Below, piece after piece: positions 1 through 5,731 of a stretch of DNA of 13,890 bases. The notes beneath the pieces were generated by a model, which was not told the origin of the DNA, ran no database searches, and worked only from the letters and a program-made list of their open reading frames with translations. The translations under genes and the position numbers were made by a program. Every line of letters starts with the position of its first letter. Position 1 is the first letter of the stretch. Source of the DNA: Clostridiales bacterium (lineage in GTDB: Bacteria; Bacillota_A; Clostridia; Peptostreptococcales; Anaerovoracaceae); NCBI GenBank assembly GCA_024697655.1, contig JAILFI010000143.1, forward strand, positions 1-13,890, given 5' to 3'.

Positions 1-104
1 TTATCTGTTGCCTTTCTGATTATCTGTTATTAAATATCATGTGATGATAATTCCCCGTGTTTATCATTCATGGATATATCTATAGCCGATCTATCTGCAG
101 TTAT
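1..104. other. Non-coding left edge, no gene recognised
   Basis: No reading frame of useful length with a start and ribosome binding site is visible on either strand. All three plus-strand frames entering from the left edge stop within about 45 bases, so a plus-strand gene ending here cannot be excluded but cannot be identified. Two direct copies of TTATCTGTT lie at 1-9 and 20-28. An imperfect operator-like inverted repeat, TATCA-N5-TGATA, lies around 35-49. Neither can be assigned a function. Confidence 0.5.
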
Positions 105-153
105 GAAAAAACGCTTGCCTTATGCATCTGCTGCATCCGGCCGGCGTTTTTTC
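105..153 (-). terminator. Rho-independent, probably bidirectional terminator
   Basis: GAAAAAACGC at 105-114 is the exact reverse complement of GCGTTTTTTC at 144-153. Inside it a G-C rich extension continues the stem (GCC at 117-119 against GGC), and ATGCA/TGCAT can pair near the apex. The A-run on one side and T-run on the other give a T tract whichever strand is transcribed. On the minus strand it would end the LysM transcript, about 125 bases after its stop codon. On the plus strand it could end a convergent gene lying left of the window. Confidence 0.75.
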
Positions 154-277
154 ATTGATCACTGTGGATCGGGTTTGAGAATGAGCTTTTGGAAATGCCT
201 CAAAAAAGCGAGGCTCTATTTTTCGATTTAAGGCGTTTTTTGATACCGTGTGGTATTCCCGGTCCTTGCCTTTTTAA
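154..277. other. 3' untranslated stretch with short inverted repeats
   Basis: This lies between the LysM stop codon and the terminator. It contains GCCTC (197-201) with GAGGC (210-214), and ATACC-GTGT-GGTAT (243-256). A run of T (235-241) can pair with the A-run at 203-208. These are short and none forms a stem as convincing as the one at 105-153. No open reading frame with a ribosome binding site is seen on either strand. Confidence 0.4.
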
Positions 278-583
278 TCAGATTTCGGGTACCAGCAGCT
301 TTTGGCCTGCAACCAGCTGGTCGGTCTGCGCCATACCGTTGATCACGCGGAGTTCGTTGATCGCGTCGCGCGGATCCATATTATCCGGCATGTATTCGTC
401 TGCGATGACCCAAAGCGTATCTCCGGCGCAGATCTCGATGGTCTTGTAAGACGCTGCAGTCGAGCCGCTGACCTGCGTAGTCGTACCGATCAGCAGATTG
501 AGTGCGGACACAGTGATGATGATGCTGAGCGCGACGAATAATGTAAAGCGGATCCTGGAACGCACCATGTATCTCATTGTCAT
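278..583 (-). CDS. Membrane-anchored LysM protein, YneA-like SOS cell-division suppressor
   Basis: A 101-residue protein. Residues 11-33 form one hydrophobic segment after a basic N-terminus (N-in anchor). Residues about 47-99 form a single LysM domain, with the hallmark AGDTLWVIA at 53-61 and a closing QKLLVPEI. This is the architecture of Bacillus YneA, which is made after DNA damage and blocks septation. The gene stands alone behind a promoter with three LexA boxes, which supports that role. An upstream GTG in frame at 592 overlaps the ribosome binding site AAAGGAG (592-598), so the ATG at 583, eight bases beyond it, is the better start. The LysM fold is clear. The division-inhibitor role is inferred from architecture and regulation, not shown by sequence identity. 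The alternative is another small SOS-induced cell-wall-binding protein. Confidence 0.8.
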   Translation of the reverse strand: MTMRYMVRSRIRFTLFVALSIIITVSALNLLIGTTTQVSGSTAASYKTIEICAGDTLWVIADEYMPDNMDPRDAINELRVINGMAQTDQLVAGQKLLVPEI

Positions 584-591
584 TTCAATCA

Positions 592-598
592 CTCCTTT
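592..598 (-). promoter_or_regulatory. Ribosome binding site that decides the LysM start
   Basis: The minus strand reads AAAGGAG, eight bases before the ATG at 583. The upstream GTG candidate begins inside this motif and would have no ribosome binding site of its own. Confidence 0.75.
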
Positions 599-611
599 GA
601 AACACTTTAAA

Positions 612-625
612 AGAACGTTTGTTCG
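612..625 (-). promoter_or_regulatory. LexA (SOS) box 1, near the transcription start
   Basis: The minus strand reads CGAAC-AAAC-GTTCT, matching the Gram-positive LexA operator CGAAC-N4-GTTCG except at the last base. It lies just downstream of the -10 element, over the expected start of transcription, where bound repressor would block initiation. Confidence 0.85.
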
Positions 626-632
626 TATTTAA

Positions 633-661
633 ATAATAAACATATGTTCGTGTTTTGTCAA
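633..661 (-). promoter_or_regulatory. Sigma-A promoter of the LysM gene
   Basis: On the minus strand, TTGACA (661-656) is a perfect -35 element. It is followed after exactly 17 bases by TATTAT (638-633), a five-of-six -10 element. Transcription should start near 626, giving a leader of about 43 bases. LexA box 2 occupies the spacer and touches the -10, while boxes 1 and 3 flank the promoter. Confidence 0.85.
637..650 (-). promoter_or_regulatory. LexA (SOS) box 2, in the promoter spacer
   Basis: The minus strand reads CGAAC-ATAT-GTTTA. The left half-site is perfect, while the right half-site GTTTA departs from consensus at two positions. It overlaps the -10 element and spacer, so binding would compete directly with RNA polymerase. 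Confidence 0.75.
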
Positions 662-670
662 TAGAAAAAA

Positions 671-684
671 CGAACAAAAGTTCG
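671..684 (-). promoter_or_regulatory. LexA (SOS) box 3, upstream of the -35
   Basis: CGAAC-AAAA-GTTCG matches the Bacillus/Clostridium LexA operator consensus at every defined position. It lies 10 bases upstream of the -35 element. Centre-to-centre distances to the other boxes are 34 and 59 bases. Confidence 0.9.
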
Positions 685-706
685 TTTTTCGAAAAGCAGA
701 TATATC

Positions 707-720
707 GTTGAAATTTCAAC
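707..720. repeat. 14-base perfect palindrome GTTGAAATTTCAAC
   Basis: A perfect palindrome beginning two bases beyond the stop codon of the hydrolase gene and about 45 bases upstream of the -35 element of the LysM promoter. A near-identical copy lies at 2506-2519. No T tract follows it, so it is not a standard terminator. It could be an operator or a weak 3'-end hairpin. Confidence 0.6.
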
Positions 721-722
721 GT

Positions 723-1532
723 TTATTTATATAGTTCCGGCCTTCTGTGACGGAGCGCCTGCAGCTGTTTTCTGATTCTGGAAACCTGCTCGGTATCAAA
801 ATCCAGCACCAGAACGCCTTCTTCCTCCCCCATTTCTCCGACGACAGTCCCCCAGGGATCGACAAGCCGGGAGTGACCGTATGTCACAAACGACGCATCG
901 CGGTCTGTCGCACAGCCGACCGCAGCCATATAGACCTGTGTGTCGACGGCGCGGGCGCGTGTGAGGATATCCCAATGCGCTTTGCCTGTGTCGATGTGGA
1001 ACGCTGCCGGCAGGATGATCATCTCGGCACCCATATCCGCCAGTTTGAAGAACATCTGCGGGAAACGCAGGTCATAGCAGATCAGGACGCCGATCTTCCC
1101 GAAGGCGGTATCGACAACGAGCGGATGATCGCCCGGCACGGTGTGGGCGGATTCCTGTGCGGAAACAACGCCGTCCACTTCGATATCAAACAGATGGCAT
1201 TTGTCGTATTTGCCGATCTCTGCCCCGTGCGGATCAAAGACAAAGCAGGTATTGTCGACCTTCTCCGCGTGACGGATCGGTACGGATCCGCCGAACACAT
1301 ACATCTGGTGCTCTCTGGCCACCGCCTGCATCAGCGTGTAAGCCCGTCCGCCGGGTTCTTCCGCGTTTTCCAGGCAGTTTTTCGGGGAATACCGTGTCGT
1401 CCAGATCTCCGGCAGAACAGCGATATCAGCACCTTGCCGGCCTGCCTCGGCGAGCAGATCACGGGCGACGCTGTAGTTGTCTTCAACGGACGGTCTGGAA
1501 ATCATCTGACACAGTGCGATCTTACCTTTCAT
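723..1532 (-). CDS. Carbon-nitrogen hydrolase, Nit2/omega-amidase-like
   Basis: A 269-residue cytoplasmic enzyme of the nitrilase superfamily with its full catalytic triad: E42 in LPEIW, K111 in YDKCHLFD, and C152 in ICYDLRFPQ. The KCHLFDI segment, a following QES, the AFHIDTGKAHWDIL region (178-190) and the RARAVDTQVY block (192-201) follow the pattern of Nit2 omega-amidases, which hydrolyse alpha-ketoglutaramate and alpha-ketosuccinamate to the keto acid and ammonia. Substrate is inferred from this resemblance, and another small amide is possible. The ATG at 1532 is preceded by a strong AAGGAGG six bases upstream, lying inside the preceding gene. The two genes overlap by 11 bases and are very likely co-transcribed and translationally coupled. 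Confidence 0.88.
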   Translation of the reverse strand: MKGKIALCQMISRPSVEDNYSVARDLLAEAGRQGADIAVLPEIWTTRYSPKNCLENAEEPGGRAYTLMQAVAREHQMYVFGGSVPIRHAEKVDNTCFVFDPHGAEIGKYDKCHLFDIEVDGVVSAQESAHTVPGDHPLVVDTAFGKIGVLICYDLRFPQMFFKLADMGAEMIILPAAFHIDTGKAHWDILTRARAVDTQVYMAAVGCATDRDASFVTYGHSRLVDPWGTVVGEMGEEEGVLVLDFDTEQVSRIRKQLQALRHRRPELYK

Positions 1533-2421
1533 GGGGGTCCTCCTTCATATTATCCTTCACATTTCTTCTCGCTTTTTCCGCGATCTTCGCGACCTTGGAA
1601 TCCGCGTGCTGTTCCAGCCATTCTTCGCGTTTTTCAACATGCTGTTCATGTTTGACAGCATGTTTTTCGGTCATTTGCTCATCGACCGCGTAGATCTTCA
1701 CGTATGCCCGGTCGAACCAGTCCATGAGTCGTTTGCGGAAGACTACGCCGAGTGTGAACGCAATAACGGCAACGATGCCGATGATGACGGCGATATGATA
1801 ATCGCCGGTAAAGATCTGTCTGCCGATCAGGAGACTTCCGATCATACCGGGCAGCCGTCCGACCGTGGACAGGAACAGGAACGGACGCAGTTTCATGTCC
1901 GAGATCCCGGCGGCGTAACTGACGACATCCTTTGGGATGCCTGGTATCAGATAGATCAGAAAGACGATGGCAGCGGCTTTGCGGCTGTTCATGCGTTCCA
2001 CATAGGTGTTGATCGTCTCTTCACCGAAAAGCAGATGCATGGCGTCGCGTCCCAGCAGTTTACCCAGATAATACGTGATGGTAGATCCGAGTACCGCGCC
2101 GATCACAGACAGCAGCAAGGCGATCGGAAACCCGAACATAAAGCCCGCTGCTATTTGCAGCGCCTGCCCCGGGATGACGCTGATGATGATCTGGATGATC
2201 TGGGCGCCCATATACACAAAGGCGCCGCCGATGCCGTTGTAGTTCTCGATCAGAAGACGCACCCGGTCGAGGTCTTTCATTGTCTCGATCCAGTCCCGGT
2301 GGCACATAAAGATATACAGCGGGACTGCCACGATGATCGCGATCAGGAGCACGAGTTTGAGGATCGTAAAGATCTTTTTCAGTTTTGCCCGGCGTTCTTT
2401 CTTTGTCTGTGCGTCTTTCAT
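1522..2421 (-). CDS. VTT-domain (TVP38/TMEM64, DedA-like) integral membrane protein
   Basis: A 299-residue polytopic membrane protein. A basic N-terminus precedes a hydrophobic segment at about 17-39. The VTT/SNARE-associated domain runs from about 63 to 227, with the re-entrant motifs IPGQALQIAAGFMFG (83-97) and YLIPGIPKDVVSYAAG (157-172) and a GRLPGMIGS block (188-196). Family members are linked to membrane lipid translocation or proton-dependent membrane homeostasis, but the substrate here is unknown. Residues 245-299 are a highly charged, His/Glu/Lys-rich, coiled-coil-like cytoplasmic tail, longer than is usual for the family. A TTG 33 bases upstream (2454) is an alternative start. I prefer the ATG at 2421, which has AGGACGG upstream and begins a typical Lys-rich N-terminus. 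It is first of a two-gene unit with the hydrolase. Confidence 0.85.
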   Translation of the reverse strand: MKDAQTKKERRAKLKKIFTILKLVLLIAIIVAVPLYIFMCHRDWIETMKDLDRVRLLIENYNGIGGAFVYMGAQIIQIIISVIPGQALQIAAGFMFGFPIALLLSVIGAVLGSTITYYLGKLLGRDAMHLLFGEETINTYVERMNSRKAAAIVFLIYLIPGIPKDVVSYAAGISDMKLRPFLFLSTVGRLPGMIGSLLIGRQIFTGDYHIAVIIGIVAVIAFTLGVVFRKRLMDWFDRAYVKIYAVDEQMTEKHAVKHEQHVEKREEWLEQHADSKVAKIAEKARRNVKDNMKEDPHER

Positions 2422-2466
2422 AGTCAGATCCCGTCCTGAGAACCGCTTTGGCAACGATTTTTTGAA

Positions 2467-2495
2467 TATATACGTAAAGTAATTATGGTTAACAA
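2467..2495 (-). promoter_or_regulatory. Candidate sigma-A promoter of the VTT/hydrolase unit
   Basis: In an AT-rich gap, the minus strand reads TTGTTA (2495-2490), then 17 bases, then TATATA (2472-2467). Each hexamer matches consensus at four of six positions. Transcription would begin near 2460, about 40 bases before the preferred ATG. The palindrome at 2506-2519 ends 10 bases upstream of the -35. Confidence 0.5.
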
Positions 2496-2505
2496 TAATT
2501 AAAAT

Positions 2506-2519
2506 GTTGAAAATTCAAC
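2506..2519. repeat. Palindrome GTTGAA-AA-TTCAAC
   Basis: Inverted arms GTTGAA and TTCAAC flank two bases. It differs from the palindrome at 707-720 by one central base. It lies 26 bases past the stop of the YnbB-type gene and just upstream of the candidate VTT promoter. On the minus strand it is followed by ATTTTAATTATTG, so a weak terminator is also possible, though the stem would be only about five A-T rich pairs. Confidence 0.55.
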
Positions 2520-2545
2520 GAAAACGGACAGCGGAAACTGGTGTG

Positions 2546-3847
2546 TCATGCCTGCGGCAGAGCCAGCAAGCCGTCCTCATACATCTTTTGGAACGCCTTC
2601 ATGACGCCGAATCTGGCGTGGTCATAGGTCAGACCGCCCTGAAAATATACGATATAAGGCGCTCTGATCGGTCCGTCGGCGCTGAGCTCGATCGAGCTTC
2701 CCTGTACGAACGCACCTGCCGCCATGATGACAGGATCATCGTAACCGGGCATCGCCCACGGCTCCGGATCGACGAACGCATCGACCGGAGAAGCGCTCTG
2801 TACGCCTTTGCAGAACGAGACCATGGCTTCTTCCGACCCCAGTTCGATTGCCTGGATGATGTCGCTGCGCGCTTCTCCCGGTGCGGGACAGACCGGAAAA
2901 CCAAGGTCGCGGCCGACCTGACCGAGCAGTTCCGCCCCTTCCAGAGCGCCTGCCACAACGTGCGGAGCGATGAAGAGGCCCTGCAGGATAGAACGCGTCT
3001 GTCCGAATGTCAGACCGCATTCCCCGCCGATGCCGGGGGCATAAAGCCTTGCAGCCACCTGCTCGATGAGCGGTTCTCTGCCGACGATATAACCGCCGGA
3101 AAGCGCCAGCCCGCCGCCCGGGTTCTTGATCAGGGAGCCTGCCATCAGATCGGCACCGACATCGGTCGGTTCCTGAATATCGAGGAATTCGCCGTAGCAG
3201 TTGTCGACGAAGATCAGGATATCCGGACGTACTGACTTGACTGCTTTGACGCAGGCTTCGATCTCGGGGATCGTGATCGCCTTGCGCCACGCATAGCCGG
3301 TCGCGCGCTGCAGACCGACCATTTTTGTGTGATCGTTCAGTGCGCCAAGAAGCGCTTCCAGATCGATCGTGCCGTCTTCCCGCAGTTCGATCTGCCTGTA
3401 GCGGATCCCGTAGTCCTTCAGACTGCCTTTGTTTTCCCCGCGGATCCCGATCGTCTCTTCCAGCGTGTCGTACGGACCGCCTGTTGCGTAAATGAGTTCA
3501 TCGCCCGGCCGCAGCACGCCGCTGATGGCCAGCGACAGCGCGTGGGTGCCGTTGACGATCTGGGTGCGCACGAGCGCGGCTTCGGTCCCGAAGACCTCCG
3601 CATAGATCTTTTCGGTGATCATCCGGCCGGGATCGTCGTAGCCGTAACCGGTGTTCCATCCGAAATGCATGTCGCTGAGACGGTGCCTGCGCATTGCGGC
3701 GAGGACTTTGTTCTGATTGTAGCCGGCGATCTCTCTGCGTGTTTTCGCGCCGGCGGCGAGTTTTTCTTCAGCGGATTCCACGGCAGCGAGGATCGCCGGA
3801 TGGATCCCGGTGCTTTTAAGGAACCGCTCTCTGATGTCTGTGTGCAT
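2546..3847 (-). CDS. ynbB: PLP-dependent methionine gamma-lyase family protein (YnbB / 'aluminium resistance')
   Basis: A 433-residue fold-type I PLP enzyme of the Met_gamma_lyase family (PF06838). Landmarks are FGWNTGYGYDDPGR (62-75), TQIVNGTHAL (95-104) in the cofactor phosphate-binding region, D215 in IFVDNCYGEF (pyridine-nitrogen partner), and K241 in AGSLIKNPGGG, the probable Schiff-base lysine. The C-terminus has the family-typical APYIVYFQGGLTYDHARFG (396-414). Length matches the family. The aluminium-resistance label is historical and the physiological substrate is not established; a carbon-sulfur lyase is the usual guess. The start has AGGAG nine bases upstream. It is the last gene of the mutS-mutL-miaA run, 43 bases after the SpoIIM-like gene, with a hairpin in that gap. 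Bacillus also keeps ynbB near miaA, so the neighbourhood is conserved. Confidence 0.9.
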   Translation of the reverse strand: MHTDIRERFLKSTGIHPAILAAVESAEEKLAAGAKTRREIAGYNQNKVLAAMRRHRLSDMHFGWNTGYGYDDPGRMITEKIYAEVFGTEAALVRTQIVNGTHALSLAISGVLRPGDELIYATGGPYDTLEETIGIRGENKGSLKDYGIRYRQIELREDGTIDLEALLGALNDHTKMVGLQRATGYAWRKAITIPEIEACVKAVKSVRPDILIFVDNCYGEFLDIQEPTDVGADLMAGSLIKNPGGGLALSGGYIVGREPLIEQVAARLYAPGIGGECGLTFGQTRSILQGLFIAPHVVAGALEGAELLGQVGRDLGFPVCPAPGEARSDIIQAIELGSEEAMVSFCKGVQSASPVDAFVDPEPWAMPGYDDPVIMAAGAFVQGSSIELSADGPIRAPYIVYFQGGLTYDHARFGVMKAFQKMYEDGLLALPQA

Positions 3848-3864
3848 AAGTGATATCTCCTGCA

Positions 3865-3881
3865 GGGCTGCCGGGCAGCCC
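3865..3881 (-). promoter_or_regulatory. Perfect intercistronic hairpin before the ynbB ribosome binding site
   Basis: Seven perfectly paired, G-C rich bases (GGGCTGC with GCAGCCC) close a three-base loop, ending three bases before the AGGAG at 3857-3861. There is no T tract, so it is not an intrinsic terminator. In the mRNA it could separate, process or stabilise the two cistrons or modulate ynbB translation. Confidence 0.55.
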
Positions 3882-3890
3882 GTTGTATGA

Positions 3891-4511
3891 TCAAATGAAA
3901 TGGGTCAGAAGGATCGGCGTGACATAGGTCTCGATCAGCGCCGCTACCGCCAGAAGCGGCACGATCAGGCACAGGAATGTCCGCAGGCTGTTTGCCAGTG
4001 CTTTCTTGACGATGCCGCGGTTGTACCGCCCTTCGCAGATGCGTTTGACCAGGCAGTAGCAGATGTACAGTCCCATTGAAATGGACAGCAGGATCGCCGG
4101 CAGTTCGAAGATCCCGTGCGGCAGGATGCCAGCGAGATACATGACGGCGACCGAGCGGCCGGTCATTCTGTACATGGCTCCGACCGCGCCCATGACCGCC
4201 GCGTTCGCGATCAGCGTGAGGGCCGTCACGAACAGGAACGGGATCAGGCCGAGGAGCACCGCTACCGCGCAGGCTCTTAAGTTGTTGAGAAACAAATGCG
4301 GCGCTGAGATTTCTCCGTCAGGCGAGATCTCTTCGACCGTCGCTGAAAACGTGTCTATGACCTGCTTCATCTCTTCCGGGTGATTGTTGAAGAACAGATC
4401 GGTCAGGACGATGAACGCGATAAAAAAGACGATCGTGCCGAGGAAGATCCACCGCAGGTCTTTGCCGATGAACCGCCAGGTCTCTTTATACTGTCTGCCA
4501 ATGAAATGCAT
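3891..4511 (-). CDS. SpoIIM-like (DUF95) integral membrane protein
   Basis: A 206-residue protein with about five hydrophobic segments, near residues 20-40, 80-103, 104-116, 122-155 and 177-200. Its motif LPHGIFELPAILLS (130-143) is the signature of the SpoIIM/DUF95 family. SpoIIM proper belongs to the engulfment complex of sporulating Bacillota, but this family is also common in non-sporulating species, so sporulation should not be inferred from it. An ATG at 4532 overlaps the recombinase stop as ATGA. However, AAGGGGGG sits five bases before the ATG at 4511, which I take as the start. That leaves 17 bases between the genes. It is part of the mutS-to-ynbB run and its link to neighbouring DNA-repair genes is unknown. 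Confidence 0.82.
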   Translation of the reverse strand: MHFIGRQYKETWRFIGKDLRWIFLGTIVFFIAFIVLTDLFFNNHPEEMKQVIDTFSATVEEISPDGEISAPHLFLNNLRACAVAVLLGLIPFLFVTALTLIANAAVMGAVGAMYRMTGRSVAVMYLAGILPHGIFELPAILLSISMGLYICYCLVKRICEGRYNRGIVKKALANSLRTFLCLIVPLLAVAALIETYVTPILLTHFI

Positions 4512-4528
4512 GGATTCCCCCCTTATTC

Positions 4529-5731
4529 TCATTCATCTTCAGAGCCGGATGATCCGGTCCCGGCAGTCTGTGCCAGTGCCGCCAGTTTCTCTGTTTCTTC
4601 AGTGCCTTCCCGCCGTTCGAGTTCCCATTCCATATCATTGACGAGATCGCGTTTGACGTTCATCTTGTGCCGCGCGTACAGTTGCGTTGTAGTGACCTGC
4701 TCGTGATCCAGCAGCGCCTGTACGTCGAAGATCGAGTTGCCGCGGCCGATCAGGCTGGTGGCCGTCGTGGCGCGCAGTTTGTGCGGGCTGTACCCGGCAT
4801 GCCGGGACGTGTGCATCCCGATGGCGGTGTATTTCTTAACGAGTTCCCGGATCTGCCGCTCGGTCATCCGCGAGCCGCGCAGAGACAGGAACAGGGCGTC
4901 TTTGTTTTCTTCGCTGAGCGATTCCTCTTTTGGCCGTTCCAGTTCCAGATAATCCTGCAGGACCGCCGCAACAGACCTGTTCAGAGGCATCGTGGACTCC
5001 TTGCCGCGCTTGCGGTAGATCAGGAACTCCCCTCTCTGGAAGTTGAACGAACTGACGTTGAGCTGCTGCAGTTCGGACAGGCGCAGCCCGTAAGTCAGGA
5101 ACAGGACGAGGATCGCTTTGTCGCGGTATTTGGTCTTCTCCCAGAACTGGTGCTCTTTCTTCGTGAGTCCTTCTCCGTTCGTGACCGCGTCCAGCATGAT
5201 CATCACTTCGTCGTCCTGGAGCGCCTTGATCTCGCGTTCTCCGGGTTTGGGGACGCGGATCGGATCGAACCCGTCCGTGATGTTCTTTTCGATGACCTCA
5301 TCGCGGTAAAGCTGCTTGAAGAGGACAGAGACAGAAGATTTCTTGCGGGCGAGTGTTTTGTTGTTGTTCTCGTAGATGATCATCGAGTCTTCCTCTTCCA
5401 CCGTATACCGCCGGCACCAGTCGATGAAGAGGTTGACGTCCACCGCTTTGATGCGGTTGAATTCGCTTCTTGTGATACGGCTTGGCTCTGCGGCTTCGGT
5501 CAGGTCGGTCTCGGCGATCAGATACTTGCAGAAGAAGAGCACATCCTGCAGATACGCGCGCCTGGTCATGGGGAGCACATTGCCCCGCAGGTACGCGAAG
5601 TAGCCGGCCATGAATACAGGGAGCTGTTTCTGCAGTTCTTCGCAGTCCGCGACGATCCGCTGCTCCTTCATGACGACGTTGTCGGGCTTGTCGCTCTTGT
5701 TATGGACTTTCAGGACCTTTTGTCTGCCCAT
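4529..5731 (-). CDS. Tyrosine recombinase, XerS-like
   Basis: A 400-residue site-specific recombinase. The N-terminal SAM-like DNA-binding domain spans about 33-145. The catalytic domain spans about 165-365, with R217 (GLRLSEL), the beta-hairpin lysine near 241-244 (RKRGKE), H317 and R320 (SPHKLRATTAT), H343 (LLDHEQ) and nucleophile Y352 (TQLYARH), so the active site is complete. The layout, including the KYRDKAILVLFL approach to the first Arg, resembles streptococcal/lactococcal XerS, the single-protein chromosome dimer resolvase (about 356 residues). This one has a longer Glu-rich C-terminal tail ending SGSEDE. The start at ATG 5731 lies inside miaA (22-base overlap) with GGAGGA nine bases upstream. 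No attachment sites or phage genes are nearby, so a housekeeping Xer role is more likely than a mobile-element integrase, but this is inference. Confidence 0.88.
   Translation of the reverse strand: MGRQKVLKVHNKSDKPDNVVMKEQRIVADCEELQKQLPVFMAGYFAYLRGNVLPMTRRAYLQDVLFFCKYLIAETDLTEAAEPSRITRSEFNRIKAVDVNLFIDWCRRYTVEEEDSMIIYENNNKTLARKKSSVSVLFKQLYRDEVIEKNITDGFDPIRVPKPGEREIKALQDDEVMIMLDAVTNGEGLTKKEHQFWEKTKYRDKAILVLFLTYGLRLSELQQLNVSSFNFQRGEFLIYRKRGKESTMPLNRSVAAVLQDYLELERPKEESLSEENKDALFLSLRGSRMTERQIRELVKKYTAIGMHTSRHAGYSPHKLRATTATSLIGRGNSIFDVQALLDHEQVTTTQLYARHKMNVKRDLVNDMEWELERREGTEETEKLAALAQTAGTGSSGSEDE

Noticed and set aside
1..28. Direct repeat TTATCTGTT as the edge of a CRISPR array or iteron set.
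   Set aside because: There are only two copies of nine bases, with a 10-base gap between them and no spacer pattern.
3891..4511. The SpoIIM-like gene as proof that the organism forms spores.
   Set aside because: The SpoIIM/DUF95 family also occurs in non-sporulating bacteria, and no other sporulation gene is in the window.
4529..5731. The tyrosine recombinase as a sign of a prophage or integrative element.
   Set aside because: No tRNA target, attachment repeats, phage or conjugation genes are seen. The flanking genes are core chromosomal genes with tight operon spacing.
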